This document shows, in pieces, positions 1 to 7,471 of a stretch of 60,033 nt of DNA. Source of the stretch: an uncultured Clostridia bacterium (GTDB lineage: Bacteria; Bacillota; Clostridia; Christensenellales; Aristaeellaceae); NCBI GenBank assembly GCA_934662505.1, contig CAKUKE010000015.1:1-60033 (forward strand), in the 5' to 3' direction. The position numbers were made by a program, and so were the translations under genes. How positions within the stretch are numbered: the stretch's first letter is position 1; each line of letters starts with the position of its first letter. The notes under the pieces were generated by a model. It was not told the DNA's origin and ran no database searches. It worked only from the letters and a program-made list of their open reading frames with translations.

Positions 1-76
1 ACAGGACTTGAACCTGCAAGTTCGTACGAACACATGAACCTGAATCATGCGCGTCTGCCAATTCCGCCATTCCCGC
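1..76 (-). tRNA. tRNA-Leu(CAG), 3' end cut by window edge
   Basis: Read on the minus strand it has a 7-nt acceptor 5' strand (GCGGGAA), a D arm of the class II type, an anticodon stem CATGA/TCATG around a loop with anticodon CAG, a variable arm and a T arm with GTTCAAGTCC. The acceptor 3' strand and CCA lie outside the window. It is the last tRNA visible of a leftward operon. Confidence 0.93.
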
Positions 77-79
77 ATT

Positions 80-164
<85 letters not shown>

Positions 165-252
165 ATGCTGACTGAAGTTGTGAAGATACACACCGTCACC
201 CGGACGGCTGCCCTTTCTTTTTCCCTTTCGGTGCAGACACCGGGAGAGGAAA

Positions 253-328
253 TGGAGCTGGTGAAGGGACTTGAACCCGCAACCTGCTGATTACAAATCA
301 GCTGCTCTGCCAATTGAGCTACACCAGC
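253..328 (-). tRNA. tRNA-Thr(TGT)
   Basis: A 76-nt cloverleaf with acceptor GCTGGTG/CACCAGC, anticodon stem GCTGA/TCAGC, loop TTTGTAA giving anticodon TGT, T loop TTCAAGT and encoded CCA. Confidence 0.96.
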
Positions 329-354
329 GTCACCCAACCGCAGGAGAAAGAAAA

Positions 355-432
355 TGGCGACCCGAAGGGGGCTCGAACCCCTGACCTCCAGCGTGACAGG
401 CTGGCATTCTAAACCAACTGAACTACCGGGCC
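355..432 (-). tRNA. tRNA-Asp(GTC)
   Basis: Cloverleaf with anticodon stem CCAGC/GCTGG, loop CTGTCAC giving anticodon GTC, T loop TTCGAGC, acceptor GGCCCGG/TCGGGTC with G-T pairs, discriminator G and encoded CCA. Confidence 0.95.
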
Positions 433-438
433 GTGTAA

Positions 439-515
439 TGGTGGGCCTTCAGGGACTTGAACCCCGGACCAACCGGTTATGAGCCGGCCGCTCTGACCAA
501 CTGAGCTAAAGGCCC
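439..515 (-). tRNA. tRNA-Met(CAT), elongator type
   Basis: Acceptor GGGCCTT/AAGGCCC is fully paired, unlike initiator tRNA. The anticodon stem GCCGG/CCGGT encloses loop CTCATAA with anticodon CAT. CCA is encoded. The first pair is G-C and the anticodon stem lacks the three consecutive G-C pairs of initiators, so it is called elongator Met; a tRNA-Ile2 with lysidine at CAT is not fully excluded. Confidence 0.9.
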
Positions 516-542
516 GTAGATTCAACCGTGTGAAGAGAAAAA

Positions 543-617
543 TGGTGACCCCGTCGGGATTCGGACCCGAGTTACCGCCGTGAAAGGGCGATGTCTTAAC
601 CGCTTGACCACGGGGCC
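543..617 (-). tRNA. tRNA-Glu(TTC)
   Basis: A 75-nt cloverleaf with anticodon stem TCGCC/GGCGG, loop CTTTCAC giving anticodon TTC, acceptor GGCCCCG/CGGGGTC with one G-T pair, and encoded CCA. Confidence 0.95.
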
Positions 618-646
618 ACACTTTGTTCCCGTCACCACCGAAGAAA

Positions 647-723
647 TGGTCGGGGTGAAGGGATTCGAACCCCCGGCCCCATGCTCCCAAAGCACGTGCG
701 CTACCAGACTGCGCTACACCCCG
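647..723 (-). tRNA. tRNA-Pro(TGG)
   Basis: A 77-nt cloverleaf with acceptor CGGGGTG/CACCCCG, anticodon loop TTTGGGA giving anticodon TGG, T loop TTCGAAT and encoded CCA. It is the promoter-proximal tRNA of the operon. Confidence 0.96.
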
Positions 724-762
724 AGGTTTCATCATCTGCGTTTCACACAGGCGACGCAACAT

Positions 763-791
763 ATCATACCGTAAACGGAGCCTTCTGTCAA
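763..791 (-). promoter_or_regulatory. Sigma-70/SigA promoter of the tRNA operon, with A/T-tract upstream
   Basis: On the minus strand: TTGACA (786-791), a 17-bp spacer, TATGAT (763-768). Immediately upstream (about 793-818) lie runs of A and T resembling an UP element, as expected for a strong stable-RNA promoter. It is about 40 bp from the 5' end of tRNA-Pro. Confidence 0.9.
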
Positions 792-864
792 TAGGTTTTT
801 GAAAAAAAATTCAAAAAAAGCGGGAACGTCCGAAATGTGGCGACAGCTTTTGCGCCCGGGCGGC

Positions 865-893
865 TGGACGTGAGCCGCCGCTTATGGTATACT
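865..893 (+). promoter_or_regulatory. Putative promoter of the FHA-ftsW-PBP operon
   Basis: TGGACG, 17 bp, TATACT, placed about 45 bp before the start codon of the FHA gene. The -35 matches only 4 of 6 consensus positions. Confidence 0.55.
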
Positions 894-937
894 GAGCGCA
901 AAAGTCATGAGGCTGCCGACAGAAAGGAGGAGGGGGC

Positions 938-1840
938 ATGTCCGACGCCAGCTATGAAATGCTTTCTCTGCTCATGCGCTATGTGTTTCTGGCGCTGGGC
1001 GTGGTCATTCTTCTGCGCAGCTACCGCTGGCTGCGCCGGGACGACAAGGCCTACCGTCGGGAAATAGAAAGCCTGCCCGACGCAGGACTGGTGGGCGAGG
1101 TCGTGGACATGAACACGGGAGAAAGCTTCCCCCTGCCCCGGGAGGGCACCATCGGCTCGGGACGGGCATGCGACATCCGCCTCCGTTCCTCCGCCGTCGC
1201 CGCCCGCCACGCTTCCTTTTTATTTGTCGACGGCAAAGGGCTGGTCATCCGCCCCCTCGGCGGACACTATGTGGCGCTGGACGGGGAACCGGTGACCGGC
1301 TCCGGGCGCGCCCTCCACGGCACCCGGCTGGAGATCGGCGACATCACGCTGCGGGTACGCCTGTTTGCCGGGCTGAACGTGCCCCGGCGCGCGGTATACG
1401 CGCCGGACGACGGGGTGCTATCACCGGCGGAAGACCCGGAGCTGGACGCGCTGCTCAGCGGGCTGACCGGCGCACCCGGCGCATACGCCCCGCTTCCCGA
1501 GGACGAGGCCGGGGATGGCTGGCACGGTGCGGCGGCTCCTGCCGATGAAAACGGCGTTCCTTTCCCGGATGGGTATCCGCCGCCGGCCGCCGCGCTGGAC
1601 GGCTATGCCCTGCAAAACGGCGAAGAGCAAAGCAGCGCTTTCGTCCCCGCTCAGGACGGCTTTGACCCGGTTTCCCCGCCGGATGACCCGGCGATGGACG
1701 CAGGCGCGGACGACGCTTTCGATATGAACATGACCTGGCCCTACGCCCCCCTCCCGGATACGGACGGGCAGGACGACCCCGCCTTTTCTTCTCCCTCGTC
1801 CCGGCGCACCCGCCGCAGCCGCCGCAGAAACGGCCTGTAA
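938..1840 (+). CDS. Membrane-anchored FHA-domain protein
   Basis: 300 aa. One transmembrane segment lies near residues 11-27, followed by a forkhead-associated domain around residues 68-145. The FHA signature is visible as GSGR at 73-76 and an SS...RH block at 84-91. The C-terminal half is rich in Pro, Asp and Ala, likely disordered, and ends in an Arg-rich tail. FHA domains bind phosphothreonine peptides, so this is probably a scaffold that reports Ser/Thr phosphorylation to the wall machinery. It is followed at 21 nt by an FtsW/RodA gene and a PBP gene, which recalls the actinobacterial fhaB-rodA-pbpA order. The ATG has a strong AAAGGAGGAG site. No kinase or phosphatase gene is in this window. 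Confidence 0.9.
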   Translation: MSDASYEMLSLLMRYVFLALGVVILLRSYRWLRRDDKAYRREIESLPDAGLVGEVVDMNTGESFPLPREGTIGSGRACDIRLRSSAVAARHASFLFVDGKGLVIRPLGGHYVALDGEPVTGSGRALHGTRLEIGDITLRVRLFAGLNVPRRAVYAPDDGVLSPAEDPELDALLSGLTGAPGAYAPLPEDEAGDGWHGAAAPADENGVPFPDGYPPPAAALDGYALQNGEEQSSAFVPAQDGFDPVSPPDDPAMDAGADDAFDMNMTWPYAPLPDTDGQDDPAFSSPSSRRTRRSRRRNGL

Positions 1841-1861
1841 AGGCAGAAAGGAGCGTTCTCC

Positions 1862-3106
1862 GTGGCTCACACCCGCAAACGCCGCGACCCGGCCCGACCC
1901 CTGCTGTCCGCCGTGGAGCTGTTTTTCTTTCTGGCGTTTCTCCTGCTTTTTCTCAAGGACTTCGCCTGGCAGAGCGCGCTGCTGGCCGTAGCGGTGCCCC
2001 TGCTGATCTTTGCCGGCGTGATGGGGCTGAGCCGGCTTTTTCCTGCGGACAAGCTGCTTTTGTCCCTGACCAATTTTCTGTGCGCGCTGGGCGTATTGCT
2101 CCTCTACCGGCTCAGTCCTGAAAGAGGGCTGACCCAGGCGGTCAACTATTTCGTCGGGGTCGTGTGCATGATCTTCTGCATCCTGCTGGTGCGTTATCTG
2201 AAAAACTGGACATGGGTCGCCCTGCTCATGGCCGTGGGGGGACTGGGCATGCTGATGCTGCCCCTCCTGTTCGGCACGGAAAAGTACGGCGCGAAAAACT
2301 GGATCACCCTGGGCGGCATGTCCCTGCAGCCCAGCGAGATGGTCAAGCTGGCGCTTTTGTGCGTCGTGTCCTACCTGCTCGCCCACCGCCGCAGGGCGGC
2401 CGCCATCGTCTATGCGGGCGCGTGCCTGCTGCTTCTGATGCTGCAGAAGGATCTGGGCACGGCACTGATGTACTACGGGGTCACCATGATGCTGCTCTAC
2501 CTGTCCACCGGCAGTCTGCCCCTGATGGGCGCAGGGCTGGCCGCAGGCGCGGGCGCGGGCGTGGCGGGCTACCACATGTTCGCCCACGTGCGCAAGCGCG
2601 TCGCCATCTGGCTGGATCCGTGGGCGGACAGCGGAGACGCGGGCTACCAGATCGTTCAGAGCCTCATCGCCATGGTCAATGGCGGCCTGTTCGGCGTGGG
2701 GCTGGGGCTGGGCAACGCCTCGGTCATTCCCGCCTATTACAACGATTTCATCTTTTCCGTCATCCTGCATGAGTTCGGGGTGCTTTTTGGACTGGTGGTG
2801 CTGGGCATGTACGGCGCCATCGTCGCCCGGGGCGTAATGATCGCCCGCCGGGCGCGCACGGTGTTTGACGCCACGCTGGCCACCGGCTGCGCCGCGCTCA
2901 TCGCCCTGCAGACCTTCGTCATCGTGGGCGGCAATATCAAGCTGATCCCCCTGACGGGCGTGACGCTGCCCTTTATCAGCTACGGCGGCACGTCCATGGT
3001 ATCCAGCCTGTGCGTCATCGGTCTGCTGCAGGGCGTGGCCGCCCGCATTCAGGCCGGCGTGGACGAGGATAAAATGCTGGCCGGCTGGGAGGAGGGAGTC
3101 AAATGA
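1862..3106 (+). CDS. FtsW/RodA/SpoVE-family peptidoglycan polymerase
   Basis: 414 aa, about ten hydrophobic segments spread over the whole length, and family-typical stretches such as YGAKNWI, LQPSE and the C-terminal PFISYGGTS. SEDS proteins polymerise lipid II into glycan strands in partnership with a class B PBP. GTG start at 1862, preceded by AAAGGAG; the last codon overlaps the PBP start (ATGA), so the two products are translationally coupled. The sequence alone does not decide between division (FtsW), elongation (RodA) and sporulation (SpoVE) roles. Confidence 0.93.
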   Translation: MAHTRKRRDPARPLLSAVELFFFLAFLLLFLKDFAWQSALLAVAVPLLIFAGVMGLSRLFPADKLLLSLTNFLCALGVLLLYRLSPERGLTQAVNYFVGVVCMIFCILLVRYLKNWTWVALLMAVGGLGMLMLPLLFGTEKYGAKNWITLGGMSLQPSEMVKLALLCVVSYLLAHRRRAAAIVYAGACLLLLMLQKDLGTALMYYGVTMMLLYLSTGSLPLMGAGLAAGAGAGVAGYHMFAHVRKRVAIWLDPWADSGDAGYQIVQSLIAMVNGGLFGVGLGLGNASVIPAYYNDFIFSVILHEFGVLFGLVVLGMYGAIVARGVMIARRARTVFDATLATGCAALIALQTFVIVGGNIKLIPLTGVTLPFISYGGTSMVSSLCVIGLLQGVAARIQAGVDEDKMLAGWEEGVK

Positions 3107-4518
3107 AAGCGCTGCGCAAAAACCTGCGCCGGCTGGCGCTGCTGATGGCCTGCCTGTTTCTCCTGCTGGCGGGCTACGGCGCCTACAGCCTGAGCACCTA
3201 CGGCAGCCGCTGGTTCGCCTCCGGCGCCAATACCTTCGTGCGGCAGAAAAAGCAGAACGTCATCCCCGGCGACATTTACGACCGGAGCGGCGCGCTGCTG
3301 GCCTCCACCGACGAAAACGGCGCGCGCACCTACCAGAGCGACGCAGCCGCACGGCGCGCCATGGTGCACGTGCTGGGGGACAGCGCGGGCAATGTGAACA
3401 ACGGGGTAGAAAGCTTCATGGCCGCCTACCTTTACGGCTTCAACGCCAGTTTCTTAGAGCGGGCGAACGCGTATTTTTCAGGGGAAAAGCTGCACGGCGA
3501 CAGCGTGACCCTGTCGGTGGACAACGGGCTGACCGCACGCATCGCCTCCCTGTTTCCCGATGGGAAAAGCGGCGCGGTCGTGGTGATGAACTACCGCACG
3601 GGAGAAGTGCTGTCCGAGCTTTCCTTCCCGGATTTCGACCCTGCGCAGGTGGACGCCTCGGTCAGGCAGAACCCCCAGAAGCCCTTTTTCAACCGTGCCG
3701 TGCAGGGGCTCTACACCCCCGGCTCCACCTTCAAGATCGTCACCGCCCTCTCTGCGCTGGAAAACCTTGCGGGGGTTCAGACCCGCGCCTTCCAGTGCGA
3801 CGGCCAGTTTCAGGCAGGGGATCGGGTCATCACCGACGCAGGGACGGATCTGAGCCAGAACAAGATCGTCAGCCACGGACAACTGACCCTGCTGCGCGCC
3901 TTTCAGGTCAGCTGCAACAACACCTTCGCCAGACTTGCGCTGGAATTGACCGACGCAAAGCTCCGCCGCACCGCCGAGACGCTGGGCTTCAACGTGAATT
4001 TCCTTTTCCGCGACCTGGTGGTGGAAAACTCGTCCTACCCCACGATGAACCGCACCGAGCGGGAGGTGGCCTGGACGGGCGCGGGGCAGAGCGCGCTGCT
4101 TGTGACCCCCATGCACCTGTGCATGATCGCCTCCGCCGTGGCCAACGACGGCATGATGATGGAGCCCGCGCTGCTTCTGCGGGCGGTCTCTCCCGCAGGG
4201 CGGGAACGCGCCGCCTTTACGCCCCGCGCCTTTGGCCGGGTCATGACCGAAGCGGACGCCCGCACCCTGCAGGAATACATGCGCGCGGTGGTCACAGGCG
4301 GCACGGGCACCCGCGCCGCCGTCAGCGGGTATACGGTGTGCGGCAAGACCGGCTCGGCGGAGATCGACGGTCAGGAAACCACCAACGCCTGGTTCACCGG
4401 CTTTCTGCTGGAGGAAGACGCGCCCTACGCAGTCACGGTGGTGGTGGAAAACGCGGGGGGCGGCGGCAGCGTGGCCGCACCCATCGCCGGCGACATTTTC
4501 AAATATCTGACGCAGTAA
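3103..4518 (+). CDS. Penicillin-binding transpeptidase, PbpA-like class B PBP
   Basis: 471 aa. An N-terminal transmembrane segment (about residues 9-29) is followed by a short linker domain and a transpeptidase domain. Active-site motifs: STFK at 208-211 (nucleophile S208), SCN at 270-272 and KTG at 415-417. It cross-links peptidoglycan stem peptides outside the membrane. It is short for a class B enzyme, lacking the long pedestal domain of FtsI/PBP2, like the PbpA paired with RodA in actinobacteria. It overlaps the FtsW/RodA gene by 4 nt and is the natural partner of that polymerase. Confidence 0.93.
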   Translation: MKALRKNLRRLALLMACLFLLLAGYGAYSLSTYGSRWFASGANTFVRQKKQNVIPGDIYDRSGALLASTDENGARTYQSDAAARRAMVHVLGDSAGNVNNGVESFMAAYLYGFNASFLERANAYFSGEKLHGDSVTLSVDNGLTARIASLFPDGKSGAVVVMNYRTGEVLSELSFPDFDPAQVDASVRQNPQKPFFNRAVQGLYTPGSTFKIVTALSALENLAGVQTRAFQCDGQFQAGDRVITDAGTDLSQNKIVSHGQLTLLRAFQVSCNNTFARLALELTDAKLRRTAETLGFNVNFLFRDLVVENSSYPTMNRTEREVAWTGAGQSALLVTPMHLCMIASAVANDGMMMEPALLLRAVSPAGRERAAFTPRAFGRVMTEADARTLQEYMRAVVTGGTGTRAAVSGYTVCGKTGSAEIDGQETTNAWFTGFLLEEDAPYAVTVVVENAGGGGSVAAPIAGDIFKYLTQ

Positions 4519-4570
4519 AAAAGGCGGGCGGAAAAAAGTTCGCAGACAGTGGTTTTTTTCGCCCCGTCCA

Positions 4571-4579
4571 TGTTATAAT
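4571..4579 (+). promoter_or_regulatory. Extended -10 promoter for the DUF1292 gene
   Basis: TGTTATAAT is a perfect extended -10 element about 35 nt before the start codon. No convincing -35 was seen (T-rich stretch around 4552-4560). Confidence 0.7.
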
Positions 4580-4613
4580 GTAGACGAAAATCATCACAAG
4601 GAGGCGCGAAACC

Positions 4614-4901
4614 ATGGACGATCGCGAACTGGACATTGTGGAAATGGAAGGCGAGGACGGCGCGGTGCTCCGTCTGGCCGTGGAACGGTACTTCTACTAC
4701 AACGGCGAGGAGTACGTGCTTTTGTCCGACAACGTGGACGGTCAGAGCGCGGAGGACGTGAACCACTACGTCATGAAAGTGCAGCCCCTGCCCGAGGAAG
4801 GCGAGGACATGGAAGAATTCGTGCCCGTGGACGAGGATCTGATGGACAAACTGGTGGAAGCCGCGGAAACGGTGTTCCAGGCGGACGAGGAAGAAGAATA
4901 A
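4614..4901 (+). CDS. DUF1292 family protein
   Basis: 95 aa, strongly acidic, with the family's pattern of an acidic N-terminus, a central YFYYNGEEYVLL strand region and VMKV, then an acidic tail. Bacillota genomes carry this small cytoplasmic protein near alaS/ruvX-like genes; its function is unknown. It has its own extended -10 promoter, a good GGAGG site and its own terminator, so it is a single-gene transcription unit between the cell-wall operon and uvrC. Confidence 0.85.
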   Translation: MDDRELDIVEMEGEDGAVLRLAVERYFYYNGEEYVLLSDNVDGQSAEDVNHYVMKVQPLPEEGEDMEEFVPVDEDLMDKLVEAAETVFQADEEEE

Positions 4902-4948
4902 CCCGCCGGGGCGCCCGCGGCAAGCGCGCCCTGCTCATTGTCCCTGCG

Positions 4949-4976
4949 CCGGCGGCTCGACCGCCGGTTCTTTTTT
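4949..4976 (+). terminator. Intrinsic terminator after the DUF1292 gene
   Basis: Perfect 7-bp stem CCGGCGG/CCGCCGG with loop CTCGA, followed by TTCTTTTTT. Confidence 0.9.
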
Positions 4977-5018
4977 ATGCCCGCCCTGCGGCGCGGCATT
5001 TTGGAAAGGAGACGGCGC

Positions 5019-6905
5019 ATGAACGACACCCTCCGGCGCAAGCTGGCCCTTTTGCCCGACAGCCCGGGCTGCTACATGATGAAGGAGCAGGGGCAGATTA
5101 TTTACGTGGGCAAGGCCGTCAACCTGAAAAACCGGGTGCGCAGCTATTTTCACGACCGCGACCACACCCCCAAGGTGGCGGCCATGGTGTCCCATGTGGA
5201 TGACTTTGATATTCTGCTGGCGCGCACCAATCTGGAAGCGCTCATTCTGGAGTGCAACCTGATCAAGCTTCACCGCCCCTATTACAACATCCTGCTCAAG
5301 GACGACAAGCACTACCCCTACATCCGGCTGGATCTGCGGGAGCCCTTTCCCCGGGTCACGCTGGCGCGGCGGCTGGAAAAGGACGGTGCAAGGTATTTCG
5401 GCCCCTACATCGGCGCAACCGCCGTGCGGGACGCGCTGGACACCCTGCGCAAGCTGTTTCCCCTGCGCACCTGCACCATGGCGCTGCCCCCGGACAAGCC
5501 CCGCCGTCCCTGCCTGAACTACGAGATCGGTCAGTGTCTGGCGCCCTGCGCCCTGCGCTGCTCGCAGGCGGAATACGCGCAGGTGGTGGAACGGGTGGTG
5601 CGCTTTCTGGAGGGCGACTACGCCGCCGTCACGCAGGCGCTGCGGCGGGACATGCAGGAAGCGGCCGCCGCGCTGCAATATGAACGGGCGGCGGCCATCC
5701 GGGACCGTCTGCGGGACATTGAAGGCCTGATGCAGCGGCAGCAGGCCATTCAGGTGAACGGTTCGGAGCAGGACGTGATCGCGCTGGCGCAGGACGACAT
5801 GGACGCCATGGCGCAGGTGCTGCTCATCCGGGACGGCAAAATGGTGGGGGGCGATCATTTCGCCCTGCCCGGCGAAGGGCGGGAAAACAAGGACGAGGTG
5901 CTCTTCGACTTCATCACCCAGTACTACGACGACCGCCGCCCCGCCCGGGAGGTGCTTCTGCAGGCCATGCCCCCCGAAATATGCGCCGACCTGACCGCAT
6001 GGCTGCGGGAAAAACGGGGCGGCGCCTGTCAGGCGCTGGTGCCCCAGCGGGGTGACAAGCGGGCGCTGGTGCTTCTGTCCGAAAAAAACGCCCGGGACGC
6101 GCTGGAAAAGCGCAACGCCAAGCGGCAGATTCAGTACGAGCGCACCGTCGGCGCGTGCCGGGCGCTGGCGGACGCCATCGGCATGGAAGCCTTTCCGCAC
6201 CGTATCGAAGGGTTTGACATTTCCAACACGCAGGGCGTTCTGTCCGTAGCGTCCATGGTGGTGTTCATCGACGGTGAGCCCGCCAGACAGGAGTACCGTC
6301 ATTACCGCATCAAGACCGTGGTGGGCGCCAACGACTTTGCCTCCATGAACGAGGTGCTGGGACGCCGCTTCCGCCGGGCGCTCAGCGACGACCCCAAGGA
6401 AAAATGGCCCATGCCCGATCTGGTGCTCATCGACGGCGGTCCGGAGCAGCTGGCCTTCGCCCGCCGCGCCATGCTGGACGCGGGAGCGGACGTGCCCATG
6501 TTCGGTCTGGCCAAACGGCTGGAAGAAATCTATCTGCCTGACCGGGACGATCCCATCTGTCTGGATCACCACACCCCCGCCCTGCACCTGATCCAGCGCA
6601 TCCGGGATGAAGCCCATCGCTTCGCCATCACCCATCATCGGGGGCTGCGGGGCAAGGCGGCGGTGCACAGCCAGTTGGAGGACATTCCCGGCGTCGGTCC
6701 CGCCAGACGGCGGGCGCTGCTGGCCTATTTTAAAACCCTGCGCGCCCTGTCCCAGGCTGACGAGGCAGAGATCCGCAAGGTGCCCGGCATGACCGACCCC
6801 GCCGCCCGGGCGGTTTACGCCGCCTTCCACGCAGAAAAAGCGCCGGTCGGCAGCGCATCGGAGGAGAAAACCGCCGCCGCGCCGTCTGCGCCCGCGGAAA
6901 AATAG
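5019..6905 (+). CDS. uvrC: UvrABC excinuclease subunit C
   Basis: 628 aa from the ATG at 5019, which has GGAAAGGAG 8 nt upstream. An in-frame ATG at 4938 is rejected because it lies before the terminator hairpin and adds a non-homologous leader. Domains: GIY-YIG nuclease (about 13-90, with GCYMM and IYVGKA), a Cys cluster (CLNYEIGQCLAPC) matching the UvrC Fe-S region, UVR domain (about 200-235), the RNase H-like C-terminal nuclease (FDISNTQG, LVLIDGG, HRFAITHHR) and a helix-hairpin-helix pair (IPGVGPARR). It makes the two incisions flanking DNA lesions in nucleotide excision repair. UvrA and UvrB are not in the window. Confidence 0.97.
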   Translation: MNDTLRRKLALLPDSPGCYMMKEQGQIIYVGKAVNLKNRVRSYFHDRDHTPKVAAMVSHVDDFDILLARTNLEALILECNLIKLHRPYYNILLKDDKHYPYIRLDLREPFPRVTLARRLEKDGARYFGPYIGATAVRDALDTLRKLFPLRTCTMALPPDKPRRPCLNYEIGQCLAPCALRCSQAEYAQVVERVVRFLEGDYAAVTQALRRDMQEAAAALQYERAAAIRDRLRDIEGLMQRQQAIQVNGSEQDVIALAQDDMDAMAQVLLIRDGKMVGGDHFALPGEGRENKDEVLFDFITQYYDDRRPAREVLLQAMPPEICADLTAWLREKRGGACQALVPQRGDKRALVLLSEKNARDALEKRNAKRQIQYERTVGACRALADAIGMEAFPHRIEGFDISNTQGVLSVASMVVFIDGEPARQEYRHYRIKTVVGANDFASMNEVLGRRFRRALSDDPKEKWPMPDLVLIDGGPEQLAFARRAMLDAGADVPMFGLAKRLEEIYLPDRDDPICLDHHTPALHLIQRIRDEAHRFAITHHRGLRGKAAVHSQLEDIPGVGPARRRALLAYFKTLRALSQADEAEIRKVPGMTDPAARAVYAAFHAEKAPVGSASEEKTAAAPSAPAEK

Positions 6906-6958
6906 GAAAAAGGCCGAACGTTTTTTTCGCCTGCCTCCTTCTCTGCCGGGAAAACAGC

Positions 6959-6987
6959 TTGACTTTTTCATATTATAAGGCTATAAT
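6959..6987 (+). promoter_or_regulatory. Promoter of the rny leader transcript
   Basis: TTGACT, exactly 17 bp, TATAAT, in a local A/T-rich patch inside otherwise GC-rich DNA. Predicted start is near 6994, which is about 480 nt before the rny start codon. Confidence 0.85.
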
Positions 6988-6993
6988 AAACCG

Positions 6994-7398
6994 ATCGGCT
7001 GTAAAGGCAGCGGGGAATGCTCCCCGCGCCGGAGCTGTTTTCGGATACATCTTCCTGTTTTTATTGGGTGTTTGGACGATTTTATCGTCATCTGAGCATA
7101 AAAGCGGACGCGGCAGCGTGCCGCTTTGCAATGGAGCAGCAGGAGGCAACCGCCCCTCACCGTTTTTTGACCGGTTCGCGCCCCGCTTTTCGGGAGCAGC
7201 CGTCCGTAGCGCGCCGCAAACGCGCCGGGACGGTCTCTTCTTCGAAGGGGCGGCTCTTTCGGCAGGAAAACGGGAGAGACCGGGAGGCGTCCGGGCAAAA
7301 GGCGAGGGTTCGTCTTTTCGCCGGCGCGCGTCCGGTGAGGCGGAACGCCGTATTTTGAAAAGCAGCGGCCGTGCGAAAGTTCTTTCGCGCGGTTTTTT
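6994..7398 (+). ncRNA. Candidate structured leader or small RNA upstream of rny
   Basis: The stretch from the predicted transcription start to the terminator at 7369-7398 has no credible coding sequence but several strong inverted repeats: GCGGGGA/TCCCCGC around 7012-7029, AAGCGG/CCGCTT around 7100-7125, CCGTCC/GGACGG around 7200-7232 and GTCTCT/AGAGAC around 7231-7280. It does not show the conserved cores of RNase P RNA, tmRNA or SRP RNA that I can recognise. It may be an attenuating 5' UTR of rny or an independent RNA. Confidence 0.45.
7369..7398 (+). terminator. Intrinsic terminator (possible attenuator) in front of rny
   Basis: Inverted repeat CCGTGCGAAAG / CTTTCGCGCGG (tip opens to a small loop) followed by TTTTTT. 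It lies between the only good promoter and the rny start codon, 74 nt before it. Confidence 0.8.
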
Positions 7399-7471
7399 GC
7401 ATGCCGGCCCCGCAGAAACGATCATTCAGAGAAAAGAAAAACAAGCATGTGAAAGGGGGCAAAAGCAGACC

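Noticed and set aside
4938..5018. Upstream start for uvrC
   Set aside because: It lies before the DUF1292 terminator and adds non-homologous residues; the ATG at 5019 has an ideal ribosome binding site.
4935..6971. Long leftward open frame opposite uvrC
   Set aside because: Antisense shadow of a GC-rich gene; no family likeness, low-complexity His/Gly/Gln-rich translation.
6994..7398. RNase P RNA, tmRNA or SRP RNA
   Set aside because: The conserved cores (for example GAGGAAAGTCC or a tRNA-like CCA end) are absent on both strands.
6959..7471. N-terminal extension of RNase Y by 171 residues
   Set aside because: Would begin at the -35 element of the promoter; RNase Y normally starts at the membrane anchor.
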